From positions 143,076 through 207,075 of the forward strand of contig LUCM01005082.1 in the NCBI GenBank assembly GCA_008360955.1: 64,000 nucleotides of DNA. The letters are read 5' to 3'. Source of the DNA: Fasciolopsis buskii. Lineage: Eukaryota > Platyhelminthes > Trematoda > Plagiorchiida > Fasciolidae. The translations under genes were made by a program, and so were the position numbers. This document shows, one piece after another, positions 45,352 to 57,900 of the stretch. Under the pieces are notes generated by a model. It did no database searches. It was not told the origin of the DNA and worked only from the letters and a program-made list of their open reading frames with translations. Within the stretch, counting starts at the first letter, position 1, and each line of letters starts with the position of its first letter.

Positions 45352-48300
45352 TCTCGTATCATTTCCAGTTTAAAATGACGAAATATTCTAAATGATCGAA
45401 AATATTTCTTCTACTTTGACTGAAGTGTATCTTTTCTTCCACTTTACGTAAGCTTGTCCTAAAATACAGTACAATGCAATACAATTCATTCAATTTATCG
45501 TACATGTTCCATTCATTTGTTCAGAAACATTTCAAATCGATATAGTCTCTAATGCAGAAATTAGCACCATACGTTTACTGAACCATTACCTAAGTTGTCG
45601 GCCAGGTGTCATTCACTCCATATCTGTGGTCCTCAGTTCGGAATTTTTCCCACACCGGTCAACGCCACGGTGTACTTCTAATTGACACCGTCTTCTTTTT
45701 GCAAGGCAAACTTGTGAAATTCGCTCTGACGGTCAGAATAATTTCTAAACCTTAAAAATAAAGTGCTCTGCATACTTTTCTCAGTTTATTTAAAATTCAC
45801 GGCGTGTCCAGATGCACTTTACAGATGGTCGTTTCGTAAATGCAATACAACAGAAACCTTAGTATGTATACATGGGCAGACTTGACGGACTTGTCAGGAC
45901 GGATATCATTCACCAAAGGAAGTGGAAACACGGGAGATTGAAGTGCTCATTTTGAAACCCTTTTTTGTCGGGGTGGATACCAAACAGCGTGGCCCCAATT
46001 GACGTACTACAAAACAGTTTGTTAGATCAATACTGGTTGAGAGTGAGATGTTGCTATTTGTTGGAGCGTGTGACGACTACTTTGGCTAGAACGAACGAAT
46101 CCTTTAGGACGAACTTTCCTTTCCCGCTGTGTGAGAGAAGAACAATGGTGGCGTTGGAAAAGTTGCAATATCTGATTTGCTGTTTGTTCGTTTGTTTGTG
46201 TGTGTGTGTGTGTGCGGTCATTTTCAAGATGGTCGTCATCAGGCACCCTCTGCAGTTAGATTTCACATACCTTCATAGTATTTCATAAGCATCATACAAG
46301 TCATATTTAATATTCTGTCACTAGTTCTGCAGAACAAACTCAGTTGTCAAAACATTGTGATGGACTAAGCGGTGATAACATAAACTTGTTACTGCACACA
46401 ACTATAGTGCCGAAAAACGATCTGCATAATTGGTTCTGTGAAATTAGAACAGACTAAGTACTTTGTAAATCTCCGAGAATTCAGTCACATGTTCATACCT
46501 ATCCACTGATGCACTTCGTGTCACAACAACCATCCTTAGTTCGATTTGTGCCTGCATGGAAAAATTAAGGTCCAGGTAACCCAGACAGAAGCCTACAGAC
46601 TGAGTGGACTTTTCGTTTACTTGCCTACTGATGAATATGCTAGTAGTATGATGCATAATTCAGTTTGAATTGATGTGAAATAGTTTGCAAAATGTTTTTC
46701 GACCGTGCAGGTGATTGTCGATATCATCCATGAGGCAACAGAGGATGCAGACATAATATTGTGGATCTGGAACACATACTCGGGTTATTCAGTACTGACT
46801 AATCCTGGTCAGGAATGGAGGCAAGATCACTGTTTCAGCGAACGACAAGCCCGAATTAGTATTTAGGTTCTCAGATTGCTGGAGCCATATGTCGGCAATT
46901 AAATTACAGCTGAGTTGCGACGTCTCAGTTCATATTATAGGACTTCAATTAGAAATGAACGCATTAAACTGCATGCTAGACGATTATACAATGAAGAGAC
47001 CTGACAAATTCAGGAAGATCAGCACATTTGGACAGTTGAGGCTAATGTCAACCGGAAAAAACACGAACGGAATTTGGCCAAATGATAAAAACTTCTTTTA
47101 AGTCGCACAGTCTTACGGGGGAATGCAATCCTTTTGCCGCGGTGAAATCTAAAATTCCATACTCTTACATCATCGATTAGACAAAAGTTCACATTTTGAA
47201 TTCCTATTTGGCTATAAGTTGAAACGCATAAAATTCGTGAGAATATTATGAAAAAGAAGAAAATTGGTGAGATACAGTGATTTCATCGTGGAGCGAATGG
47301 AATTCCACATTGGCAATGAGTTCAGAAGGGGCCTAAAATATCAAGCAGTTGAAATGGACAGAGGAATTTTAACATTTGACAGGGATTTGTAATCGAGACT
47401 GTTACCACTATGGAAGAGGAGGATGAAGAGGGAAAGGCGAAAGAATGAGTTAAAATTAACTATATAAATGGCAAAATTGAGAGCTAGTCGGTGAGAGCAA
47501 CACGGCTCTCGGAAGTCGATTTGTCAAAAAGTGACATGTTCCCTTCAAACGCATGTCTAACCACAAGGCCAGGACACGTGACTGGCTAGACAGGGACCAA
47601 TGGAAACACCGCATCCAGTATTATCAATGATTGGTCTTACGACTAATGCAAAGCAAGATTAATAGAGAATCAATCAACGTGAAAACATCATTAGTTAGGT
47701 GCTTATGCGACAGTCTATGTATTAATAAACCAGTGTATTGCTTGTTTCGCAGAGCGCAAACAGTTCACACAAAAATCATTTCAATGTTGCATCACATGGT
47801 TTCTCGCGATGAGATGAGAAAGTGAGTCCCAAGACAAACGAATCAATAGGCATAGTGATGAACAGAGGTCCATCAGTGTGACGGTTTAATGCTCCCCGAT
47901 GTTGACTGATTCTGTGAGCCCGTCTTTGTCAGTCATGAAATGAAGTAGCCCCGATTTGTGTCAATGATTCGTCACTCACGTATCGATCGACTCATGTAAA
48001 CAACATATGCCTGTCCAGGGTAGGTGCTGGCACTACATAAATTTACTAAGTGTTTGATTAATGTACTGCGAACAATTCGGGTCTGAGACGGATTTTACTA
48101 AACCACGGATCAATGTCAACATCAAATAACTTTTCTTTTTTCTCATTGGTCGTTCATGTCACGATATACGCATCTCACTTAGTGTTGTCTCCAGTCTGCA
48201 AGACACAGCTCATGCATGCTTTATTTAGTGAACTTTTCAAGGGCTGCATTCAACGCTAGAAGATTTGCAATTCCAGCGGGTAATTCAATCCGTAGCGTTT

Positions 48301-50006
48301 GTTTATTTCAATGTAAAAAGCTTGTTATTCAATAAAACAACTTTGTCGAAAAGCGGATAGTTAGTGATCGACTGGCTACCTTAATCAAGACTAGTTCACA
48401 GCGATAGGATGAACTTTTGCGTTTCACATGGAAGCCTTCGAGCCAAGTCCGATTGTTATGCACTGCTTCATTGACAGTAGAACGAGGTGGGCATTTATGA
48501 GGGTGAGGACCTGGACCAAAACGATCTGGGTCCTTCTAGCGGAAAACTATGAATGTTTCCACTTTACTGCCATGAAATCCATTGATCCCAGAAGCATTTT
48601 GGATGACAAACTGACGAGCTGTCCTCCTGGACACCGTTAGCGACAAGTACGGTGTGATCTTTTATCACACAGGCTGACCATGTAATCTCAAATATTTTTG
48701 GTCGTCCGAATGAACGGAATGATTTTGCAATGAAATCAAGTTTTTGGCATGGAAATCTGAGTTTGCTAACAACATAATATTGGTACATGTTGAGTCACAT
48801 GTTTATCAGCCGATGGGAAATTAGTTTGATTGTGAGAATGAAGATTGTTTTTAGCTGATAATAATTCATTAACAACGTGTACCATTGCAACAACATTTAG
48901 GACGCTTATCTTCCAGAAATGGCCTGACCCACCAAGGACAGGAAAACCGCCATAAACCGAAGTGCAATACTCGTGTTAATATCAACATCAACAGTGGCAA
49001 AAATTAAGCTAATATGGCGGCCTGAAGACTACGCGTTACCCGCTCGTCAGAAAACACTGCGGAAGAGAAACAATAAAGTGATCAAAACACTTATTCTCTA
49101 TATTTACACAACTTCAAACCGAACAGCATATCGTTTGAATAGATAATAGACACCTGCCTGTCATTTTGACAGCGAACTATTATGATTTTTGATTGCACGT
49201 TGGCTATTCCTGCATACATCTTCAATTGGACAGACTAAGGCTTTCCGTTCCCGAACGCTCGCATCATTGGTACGGCCAATTGATAAGTTGGATTTGTTTT
49301 AGTCTGAGAACCCTGGACGCACCATCGTACAAGCGGCCTCTTAAAAAGTGAGACAGAGTCAGATAACGGGCAAACCGCGGGGAGTTCTATGGCAAGTTCG
49401 GAATAGTGTATGCCAGATGAAAGGCAAGCACGAACGGGCGGCGTAAATCTTCACTGAGGCCTAGTGAAATGGTTGTATAATATCACATCAGATCTGCATC
49501 GAATTGGACAATCGAAATGACAAAATGCTTTTAGTTTGTCTTCTCATTCACGTTGCTGTCTCGCGGTTCAGTTCTGCAGAAGGCGAAATTAAAACATGAC
49601 CGTATGATTATATGAAACGTTGATTAATTCATGCTATTGTCGACCACCATTTGTGTGATGTATCTTAGAGAAATGGAATCCTAGAAAGGCGAATAGTCAT
49701 CGATTTGTCTAACTCCGTATGTGCAACAGCTGCAGCGCCGATCGGGAGGCGTAATTAGTGAAAATTGTCCATTTCAACTGAGCAGAGTCTGAGACAAAAA
49801 CAAAAATTTGCCCTAGTGATTTCTTTGTAACACTTCCACTAGAATGAATGAAATTCTCTTTTTCGTGATGAAAATCGTTCTGATTCTAGCAGAGTGTCAT
49901 TCTGTTTAGTCAAGCACGAACAACCAAAGGTTCTTTGACAGATAAATGCGACTTTCGTTCATTCTCTCTCTCTCTCTCTCGCTGGCCATCTTCAATTATT
50001 TTCGAG

Positions 50007-50360
50007 TCAGCTCTCAGTCATCTTCCATAGACCAGCCAATCTATGGAGAGCGCCGGGGATTCGCTTTGGTCCCCTTTCTCTCTCGCTCTCTCTAGTGAAT
50101 GCACACCCAGCACGAGAAGGCCGTGCGCAGGACCTCGTCCGCAGAGACTGTAAAAGAGGCGTAGACATTTTGAAATAGTTCGAGAGATATTCAGGCCAGG
50201 CATCCAACTCGGAACCTGAGGCAATCATCCCCAACCATGCTGAGGCATTTGGAGATAAAGTCGCAAATGTTCGTGCAACCTGTGGTGGCCAGACCTTCAG
50301 ACACGCATTACACATCTCACATGGAGCAAAGTTCCAATTATGGCGGAAAACATAAATCAA
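50007..50360 (-). other. Unrecognised 117-codon open frame
   Basis: The frame starts at TTG and reads WPPQVARTFATLSPNASAW and GSELDAWPEYLSNYF in the middle. The composition is protein-like, and it may be a remnant of a repeated retroelement reading frame. I cannot assign it. Confidence 0.2.
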
Positions 50361-50589
50361 CGAGAATGGAATGGACTAATTTATCCGGTTTTTCTCCACT
50401 CCCCGTAATCCAGCACTGGTTACCATAGGAAAGTCTACTTTTCATCGGTTCCGTGAAATGATTCCGTCTAAAGCCGTCTATGGTTTGGTGGAGATTAAGA
50501 AAAGTCCCATTGCGCTATTCTGTTTATCTTACTTTGCTCAGGTAATTTGCACAGGCGTTATTGGTCCGCATATCGAAAACCATTTTCCA

Positions 50590-50622
50590 TATTATCATTA
50601 TTATTATTATTATTATTATTTA
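50590..50622. repeat. (ATT)n microsatellite
   Basis: TATCATTATTATTATTATTATTATT, about ten units. Confidence 0.85.
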
Positions 50623-51553
50623 TACCTGTCGTATTCTGTTTGATCTTGGAACGACACTTGGTTAAATGGGGTTAACTGACTGCATGCCAACGCGGATTGC
50701 AGTTACTCAAAGACAATCGCCAATTTCCGGTCCAATAACTTTGCCTAAATAAAATTGCCCGCACTTTATAGAATTGATATTTTGTTTTCGTTTGGTCGAA
50801 AAAAATATGACACGCTTGTTTTAGTATACCTTGCTTCCGATGGTTTGTCACTTACTGGTACTCGGCGTTGAATACAAGGCTTATCCACGATTGGGTACAT
50901 CCGGTTGGATTACGGCAATATCCGTCTTTGTAACTAAATAGAACGGACAAAATATTTCTTAAGCATTACTGACATTTATCTGTAGTGATGCAAAACAGAG
51001 AATCAAGGTCACGATGAAACCGAACCCCTCTCTCGTCCTACGTTTGTCGTGATTTCAACCGGATATTCGCAAAGATCCAGGGAGATGTTCAATTGTGTTC
51101 AAACTTCCAATGTTTTTCGCTCTGTCTGACACGATCAGTCATAAGAACTAAATGTCAACAGTGCGTAGAAGTAGCGTGTAGTAAACATTCAATTCCTAAA
51201 ATTGTCATCACCTTGTTCCGCCAGCGTTCTCCGACAACAACATAACACTGAAACGTGTGAACGAGTTCGTAAAACAACACGTCGATTCCAACTATGAATC
51301 ACTCAAACAGTCTGATCGGTTCGACCCGTGAACGGGGAAGTAAATAATTCATTCAACCACAAATACAGTGCAAAGAACTGAACTGAACGCAACCCAGTTA
51401 CCTGTGCGCAAATATAGACACATAAAAGTGCTTCAAATATACGGCCGATACACAGATTACGACAGTTTTGCTTGAAAAATTCATTTATTTTACCGAAAGT
51501 AGTCACAACAATCACGGGTTGATTCACATTATCTGGAGTGAACAAATTATTGC

Positions 51554-51559
51554 TTTATT
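51554..51559 (-). promoter_or_regulatory. Likely polyadenylation signal of gene B
   Basis: TTTATT on plus reads AATAAA on minus, 229 nt past the gene B stop. A second AATAAA lies near 51484-51489. Confidence 0.55.
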
Positions 51560-51787
51560 ATTGAAAATACTTCAATCTTTCGAAAATCAAAAACAAATGA
51601 AATAATGAACGAAACATATCACACTCAAATGGTAGATATTTACAAATGAGCTAGTAAAATAATTGAGGTCGTGACGAAAAAGGCATAAACTGCCACCAAA
51701 GTACGGTCTGTGCTGGATAGAGACGTAAGAGATCTAGTTATTCCAAGGAAGGTGGACTTCGACCTTGGCCAAAGATTACCGATTTGT

Positions 51788-51939
51788 TCAAATGAACTCG
51801 ATATCTTCCGCGTCCGGATCGTATGCTTGTTTGTATCTTCGAAACAAATGCTGTAAACTGGTCAGGTAACGTTGTTTCAACTCGGAAATTTGTTCCCTAG
51901 TCGGATTCTCGACTCGTTCACAAGGTATTGGAGCTCCGA
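51788..51939 (-). CDS. Gene B exon 4 and stop
   Basis: A 152-nt exon with acceptor TTGCAG. It encodes GAPIPCERVENPTREQI, a basic helix (KQRYLTSLQHLFRRYK) and the acidic end DPDAEDIEFI. TGA is at 51790-51788. Confidence 0.94.
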
Positions 51940-54900
51940 CTGCAAAAATGTAAAAAAAAATTACCGGTGAGAATTTCGTCAGAAGACTATTTGCTTTTGG
52001 AACCAAACCCAAACGGAATAAATGGGGACCAAAGAAATGTCACGAAACAATCAGACATGCAGTCCCGGCGATCGGTAGGCACATATGATGTGAATAACGT
52101 TAATGACAGTGATAAACTTCTGCTCCCAACATTGATTACGTTATGTAGAAGGTTCAGGTAATTCCACAATGGAGTGCATTCTCTTCGTGCAAGTTGTACA
52201 AGACCGACGATACTTGATTCCGCTTGGGATGTTGTTTCATTGGTAAAATCGAAATAAAAGCCGAGAAAATATGTTCATTAGGAGATGATAAAGATTTTTG
52301 AAAGTTAGTGATGTATTTTCGAAAAAAACGAAAATCGATTTTTGCATTTTGCTTTCATGTCTGAACGCGTTCGCTTCCCGCCCGCGACATTTTTCTCTTT
52401 TATCTCTTACTTCCTTTATTGATAAAATAATAATGTACATCATCTCTCCGGAAGAGGACCGCGGCCAACAGAGGGCTGCCAATTGGGGAAGTTGACCGGC
52501 GGTGGAAGGATCCGAACCCGCGACCTTCATGACCGAACGTCCCGACCTTCTCCGCTTGGCCATCGCCGGTCACTCGGATGACTATCTCTCGGACTACACC
52601 TTTCGCATACAAACGTCAGACCATCCGGTCAACATGAAGAGGCTGATCTTACCATAACAGGAACGTTAACCACACGACAGTCCATCAAAAAGGACCTACC
52701 TAACTTCAAACAATTAGATGTACTGTGTTCCCCTATTCGTCGCGGATTGCAGAAAATTAGTAGATGCGACACCGTTTACCATGTAGAGAAATTATTGTTC
52801 GCAGAACATTGTTGTACCCCTTCCACGCTGCCGTTTACATACATACAGATTAATTGTCATACTTCATAGATTAACACATATGGATCCTCGAAATGTTCAT
52901 TGAAACCTAACTGCTTTAGGTCCGCGATATTCCAGTAAATGAGCGTGTAACGCAATAACCCTTTGTTTAATCATAAATGAGTGTCAAACAAGACAGCCTG
53001 GTAAATAAATGCGAGAATAACCCTAATTTGCTATGCAGTGATTGGGTTAGGGTGGGTAAATATTTGCCTGACGACAATCTGTTCTGTGTTTAATTGTCTA
53101 CATCATACACCGGTTCGAAAACAATCATGGTACCAACGTAACAACAAATAAGTGAAATTTCACAGAAGGTAGACAAACAAGAGGGAAAAATCAACAAACC
53201 ATAACAAATCAACTAGTTTTTTGTTTTCACTTCACACATTTTGTGTTTTTTTTGTTTTCGGATTATTTTTAAGAAGAATGTGTCCCACAAACAGACTACA
53301 CAGCATTCGCGCCACTGACTTCGGTTCTAATACCTATCTCTCACAGCCTCCAAACAACATCAACTCTCATCTCTTGAGCCCAAAACAAGAAGGCAGCAAG
53401 CACCAGTCGAAACTAATTTCCTCCATTATCTACACCAAGTCATTGTCTGACCTCCTCGTCGCTTCTTCCAGGATTGCTCAGCACGTGCAAAAAGAGCCCG
53501 AAGAGGTAGACGATGGACAAGCATACACAATACATGTCCAAGTCACCAAAGGCAAAGTACACCGATAACCTCAGTGAGGGGACGGCTGTTTGCACTCATC
53601 ACATGACGACGCACCTCGTCATTGCCCATCTGATATCCGAACCAGATTCGAGCAGTGCTTCGAAGACATCGGTGGTCGAAAACAGAAATTCGTCGGACAT
53701 CATCAGCGCGAATAGGCCCAGCCTCGCAACGGTAAAGCAGAACACTACGAACTGTAGCAATGTACACCGTTTCCTGAGGGAAATCCGGATTTCATGGTAG
53801 CAACAAAAGTATTGTAGGTTCGCGAAAGCTGCTCTGCCTTTCAAATTTCGTAATAAGATGTCCTCCCCAACATCTGTACCAGGTGTGATCAGACTTCCGA
53901 GGTACCTGGAGCTGTTGACCACTAACCGATCACCACAAAGAGTGAGCGCAGGTTGTGCAGGTGCCCATATCCGTGACTAGATTTTGCAGGTCACAGACCT
54001 TTAAACGCACCAGACCAAAGTGAGGACGAACTTTTCCACAGGAAGGATATTGGATCTATGTCGTGTGGTGGTCATGTTTGATGAGCCGTTGTGGATCCAT
54101 CCAGCTAGAGTAATGGCCAAGGCGTTCGACTCACGCTCGTCCATCCCGGGTCCGTGTCCCCGTTCTGGCGCGATGGATGTGCACTACTTGATTCCCAACA
54201 AGGATGAAACAGTTGTACAGTGGTTTTCGATGGCAATTTGGACGTCGACAATGCGCGGCGAACCGTTTGGAAAATCGCGGTTTTCTTTACATCTATAAAT
54301 TAAGGCTCCGCTTGGAAAACTTTTTCCCTTCTTCTCTATAGAGGCACAAAAGACCTTCTCTCTCTAGCGTGGTCAGTCGATATTCTTAATTCTGGGTTGA
54401 TTCCCGTCGGCCATAACCGAGCGTATTTCCTTGGCCAGTCAAAACCAAAAAGCATGTGCTTTTTGGATAAGTTCAAAACTCACTGGCTGACAGTCTCTAG
54501 TCGGCTGAATTCAGTATCGTTTTTAGCCTTAATTTCTGTCGCTTTCTGCTTAAGCCACTGAAAGGGTAGTAAAATCCGGCCATTTTTCAACCTTTCCTCT
54601 ATCCAGAACGGCTGGATATCACGTGATTGTGGCCTCAATTTAATGATTCCCTGAACCCAAATCATGTGTCATTCATTGGATTCTACACGAAAGCTCCCGT
54701 GTGGTGAGACGAAAAAATGAGTTAGACACGGTTTTTGGAGCACCATTTTCTGTTGTTTCGTATCGATCTGCTGATGATTTTATTATACAGCATCGAACGA
54801 GGGGAAAATTCAGGATTCCAATCTAACAAAGTTTCGAGATTTAATTTTCCCATTTTTGGTCAATATGGAATTCTTATGCACTCTTGAGGTATCGATCAAA

Positions 54901-57900
54901 TACGGACGCCGGTAAGTTATCTGTTGGTGGATCTCCGTTCGCTAGCGACGAGTGGCCGTGGAACTCGGTAGGTAATAGGAGCAATATTATCATGTACCGA
55001 AGTTCACCGAAATCGTTCAGCATCTCCGGTAGTTTGATAGCTGGGACGCTTGAGTTACAGCCCTTCGTCCGGAGTCCACGTCCCGGTTCGGATGTGATGC
55101 AGATGCACCGCCGATGATTTCCAACAAGGATCAGACAATTGTAATGGCCAAATGAAAGTTGATGTCACCTAATGAGTAATTTTGCGATAATAATATGTCC
55201 CACCTTAATTCGGAACCGTGTCAAAGCTATTCAGAACTGTCACGCAAAGAGTCTATTGAGATCTTGTCCTAGTAAGTCTGAAAAGTGATTCATCTTACAA
55301 GGACACGTTTGCATCAACGTATTGTAAAGTACAATGATTGGCTGAATACTGATTTACAACCTCCGACCAGACTTACGCTTGCTAGACCTTGTAAAATAAA
55401 CGAATTCTGACCAACTTCCGGACATTTTAGACATCATTTTGAATAATTGACATGATTTCGACGCAATATAAAAAATGGTATGGCCGAATAATATCTTACT
55501 GTTTAAAACAGTTCGTTGAGGCGACCCACATTAACCTGCTCATCATCACCATCGTTCAGCGTTAAATAGCAAAGCAAGCCTCACTGATAGCTACCTTTTT
55601 CCCAGAGTTACGTGTTTCTACATAACCATTCTGCAGGACTCGTTGAGTCATGGAGGCACGCAAGCCGTCTCGTTGTGACATCAACCTACTGGTGTTTCTA
55701 ACCAAGTTCGTTTTTTGCTGTACTTATACCAATCGAACTGCCTAAAAACTTGAGTCAGCACAAAAGTTTCAAAGTGATTCCAGTAATTTGAACACCAAGC
55801 AGACTACTGAAAAAATACTGGAGGAACGATTCTCAAACTATAACTTTCTTAGAAGGTCCACGATTATGATTTCGCGAAGACAAGTCACTGCGAACCTTAT
55901 GACGTCGGAACTGTTCCGATGTTTCCGCTACTTTAAGAAGTTCATCTTAGACGTTATTTAATAGTTGCTGAATTTTTGTATGAAAGGAAAAAGTCAAAAT
56001 GCAAATTCAATTAATCGGAGCTCATCGGCTGGAAGGACAAACATCGATATTCTCCGAAATGGAGCGTTCCGTAATAAGGGAAGTCAAAAGCCGAATGAAT
56101 TCTACAGGACTCTTAACGGTTACGTAGAACTTTTAGCCCAGAAGCGATAACAAGATTCCCGTAAATAGTGGCGGTTATCACATGAAAGCCGGGAGTTCCG
56201 GAGAAAGAATCCGAAATGTGAATGATGTGCACGGGGCGTCAAAAATGATTTTACATTTCACATTGGAGCCTGGTGTGGATTGTTTGAATGTTTGATTCAG
56301 ATAATCTGAAAAGGTACATGGCGATCTTCAAAGTCTAATAGACTATGCAAATCACTGTTTGGTCGACGTATTAGACGAAAATTTCAAGGAGTGGTTTATT
56401 GAAATGAAAATACTCATTTGTTCTTACTTTGATCACCTGCACCATACGCATATTCAGTGTGATCTGACTAGCATAGAGTGAATAGATTTCCACACACTGG
56501 CGCTGCCCTGGAAAGGAAAGCGATTTAGCATGCGTACGCTGCCTCACAATGAAAGATTCTCTAGCATTGGAGATCTTCACATGCAAACCCGATGACATTT
56601 TTTGACGTATCGTGTGCACTCAAATCCGATTTGTGCGTCACAGAAGAGAAAAAAGATCACTGAAACCACTTTGTGCATGACTTGGCAACTGAGTCTCATC
56701 AAACATAGCTGTGACTGAGCAAGTAGATAAGCATAAGTATCGATTCCAATTCATCGGAACGAAAGTGTACAGATTATGCAAAAAGAAATAAAGTAATGGT
56801 AATTCAGACACGGGATGGGATTATTTGCTTTCAATACGATCATGCTATTTTTTCGTGAGCAGCACCGATTTCTGGAAAGCAAGATTTAGGTAGATTATTG
56901 GCTGTTCAATCCCAGGAAGGACCGAGTTCTAACGAGTAAGGAATCGATTTTCATTTTCATTTAGAAAGTCGTTTGTACCATACAAGACTAAACAGAAATC
57001 ACTTTAGTTGTACATTCACAAGTAATAAGATGCTAGAATACAAAGTTCTAAGAGACTATAAAAAAATTTAGATAGAAGGCATAGAAAGATGGGCGAGTGC
57101 AGAGGAAAGTAGTGAGAACTTGATCGATGAAGTCAAGAATGGAAGTTCGACAATGCAGTGCTCGAGTCCGAATACGAATTCAAATGTGAACAACATTTCA
57201 ACATTTTGTTCACCGATGCACCTTTGTTGTCGTAACGTTTGACTACGGAATTGTTCGCGAGAAACAATATAGTATTTGGCGAATTCAGTCTATTGTACTC
57301 AGTATGTAATGGGGTTTTGCTATTTCAGCTTCTGCCTTGGTTTTGTTCTCGTTCTGCTGACAAGATTTGCAATGTGAACTTAGTAAAGAAGACTAAAGAT
57401 TAGGTTCCGGAAACTTAGAACAATAAAACTGCAGCATCCACACAGTATGTTGCGGCGGGACATTCTATGCAACCATGTGCACACACGTCCTCTGTCAAGT
57501 AAATATACGTATGCATGTCAAATCAACTCAGCTCGCATACACGTATGTATACATATGACAATTGTGGATGCAACGGACCGACACGCGATCAGTGGCACCG
57601 TTTCTTGTGTTCATCATCGATCAGTCGGTAACAATCCGCTCGATCTACGAGCCTCTCCCGGCATGTTTGACTGGTCTGTTTGTGCTTGTCTGTCGTTCTG
57701 TTGCTTGGTCAAGCATTCGCTGATTGCCTGCCATACAAATTCAATGAATCCCAGCCTTCCCGGAGTTAGCTCCATTTTCCCCGGGTTTTTTGTTTAACTC
57801 TGATCGAGCTCAGTGTTGTTTGCCTTCAAGCAATAACGTCTTATTGATGTGTACTCATTGTTCTCACCCAATGCTGACCACTTGGCTTTGCTCTCCTGAT

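Larger units (their letters stand above)
44699..51483. other. No firm gene (6.8 kb between SINE copy 9 and gene B)
   Basis: It holds only short simple repeats: (GT)n near 46193-46215, (TC)n at 49963-49981 and (ATT)n at 50590-50622. Several motif-free frames occur; the two best (45351-45073 and 50360-50007, minus) are mentioned separately. No exon is supported. Confidence 0.4.

Noticed and set aside
53040..53060. TTAGGGTGGG, telomere-like unit
   Set aside because: A single unit, not an array; no interstitial telomere.
53221..53568. Plus-strand open frame of 115 codons
   Set aside because: It is the shadow of the RTE-like LINE fragment on the minus strand.
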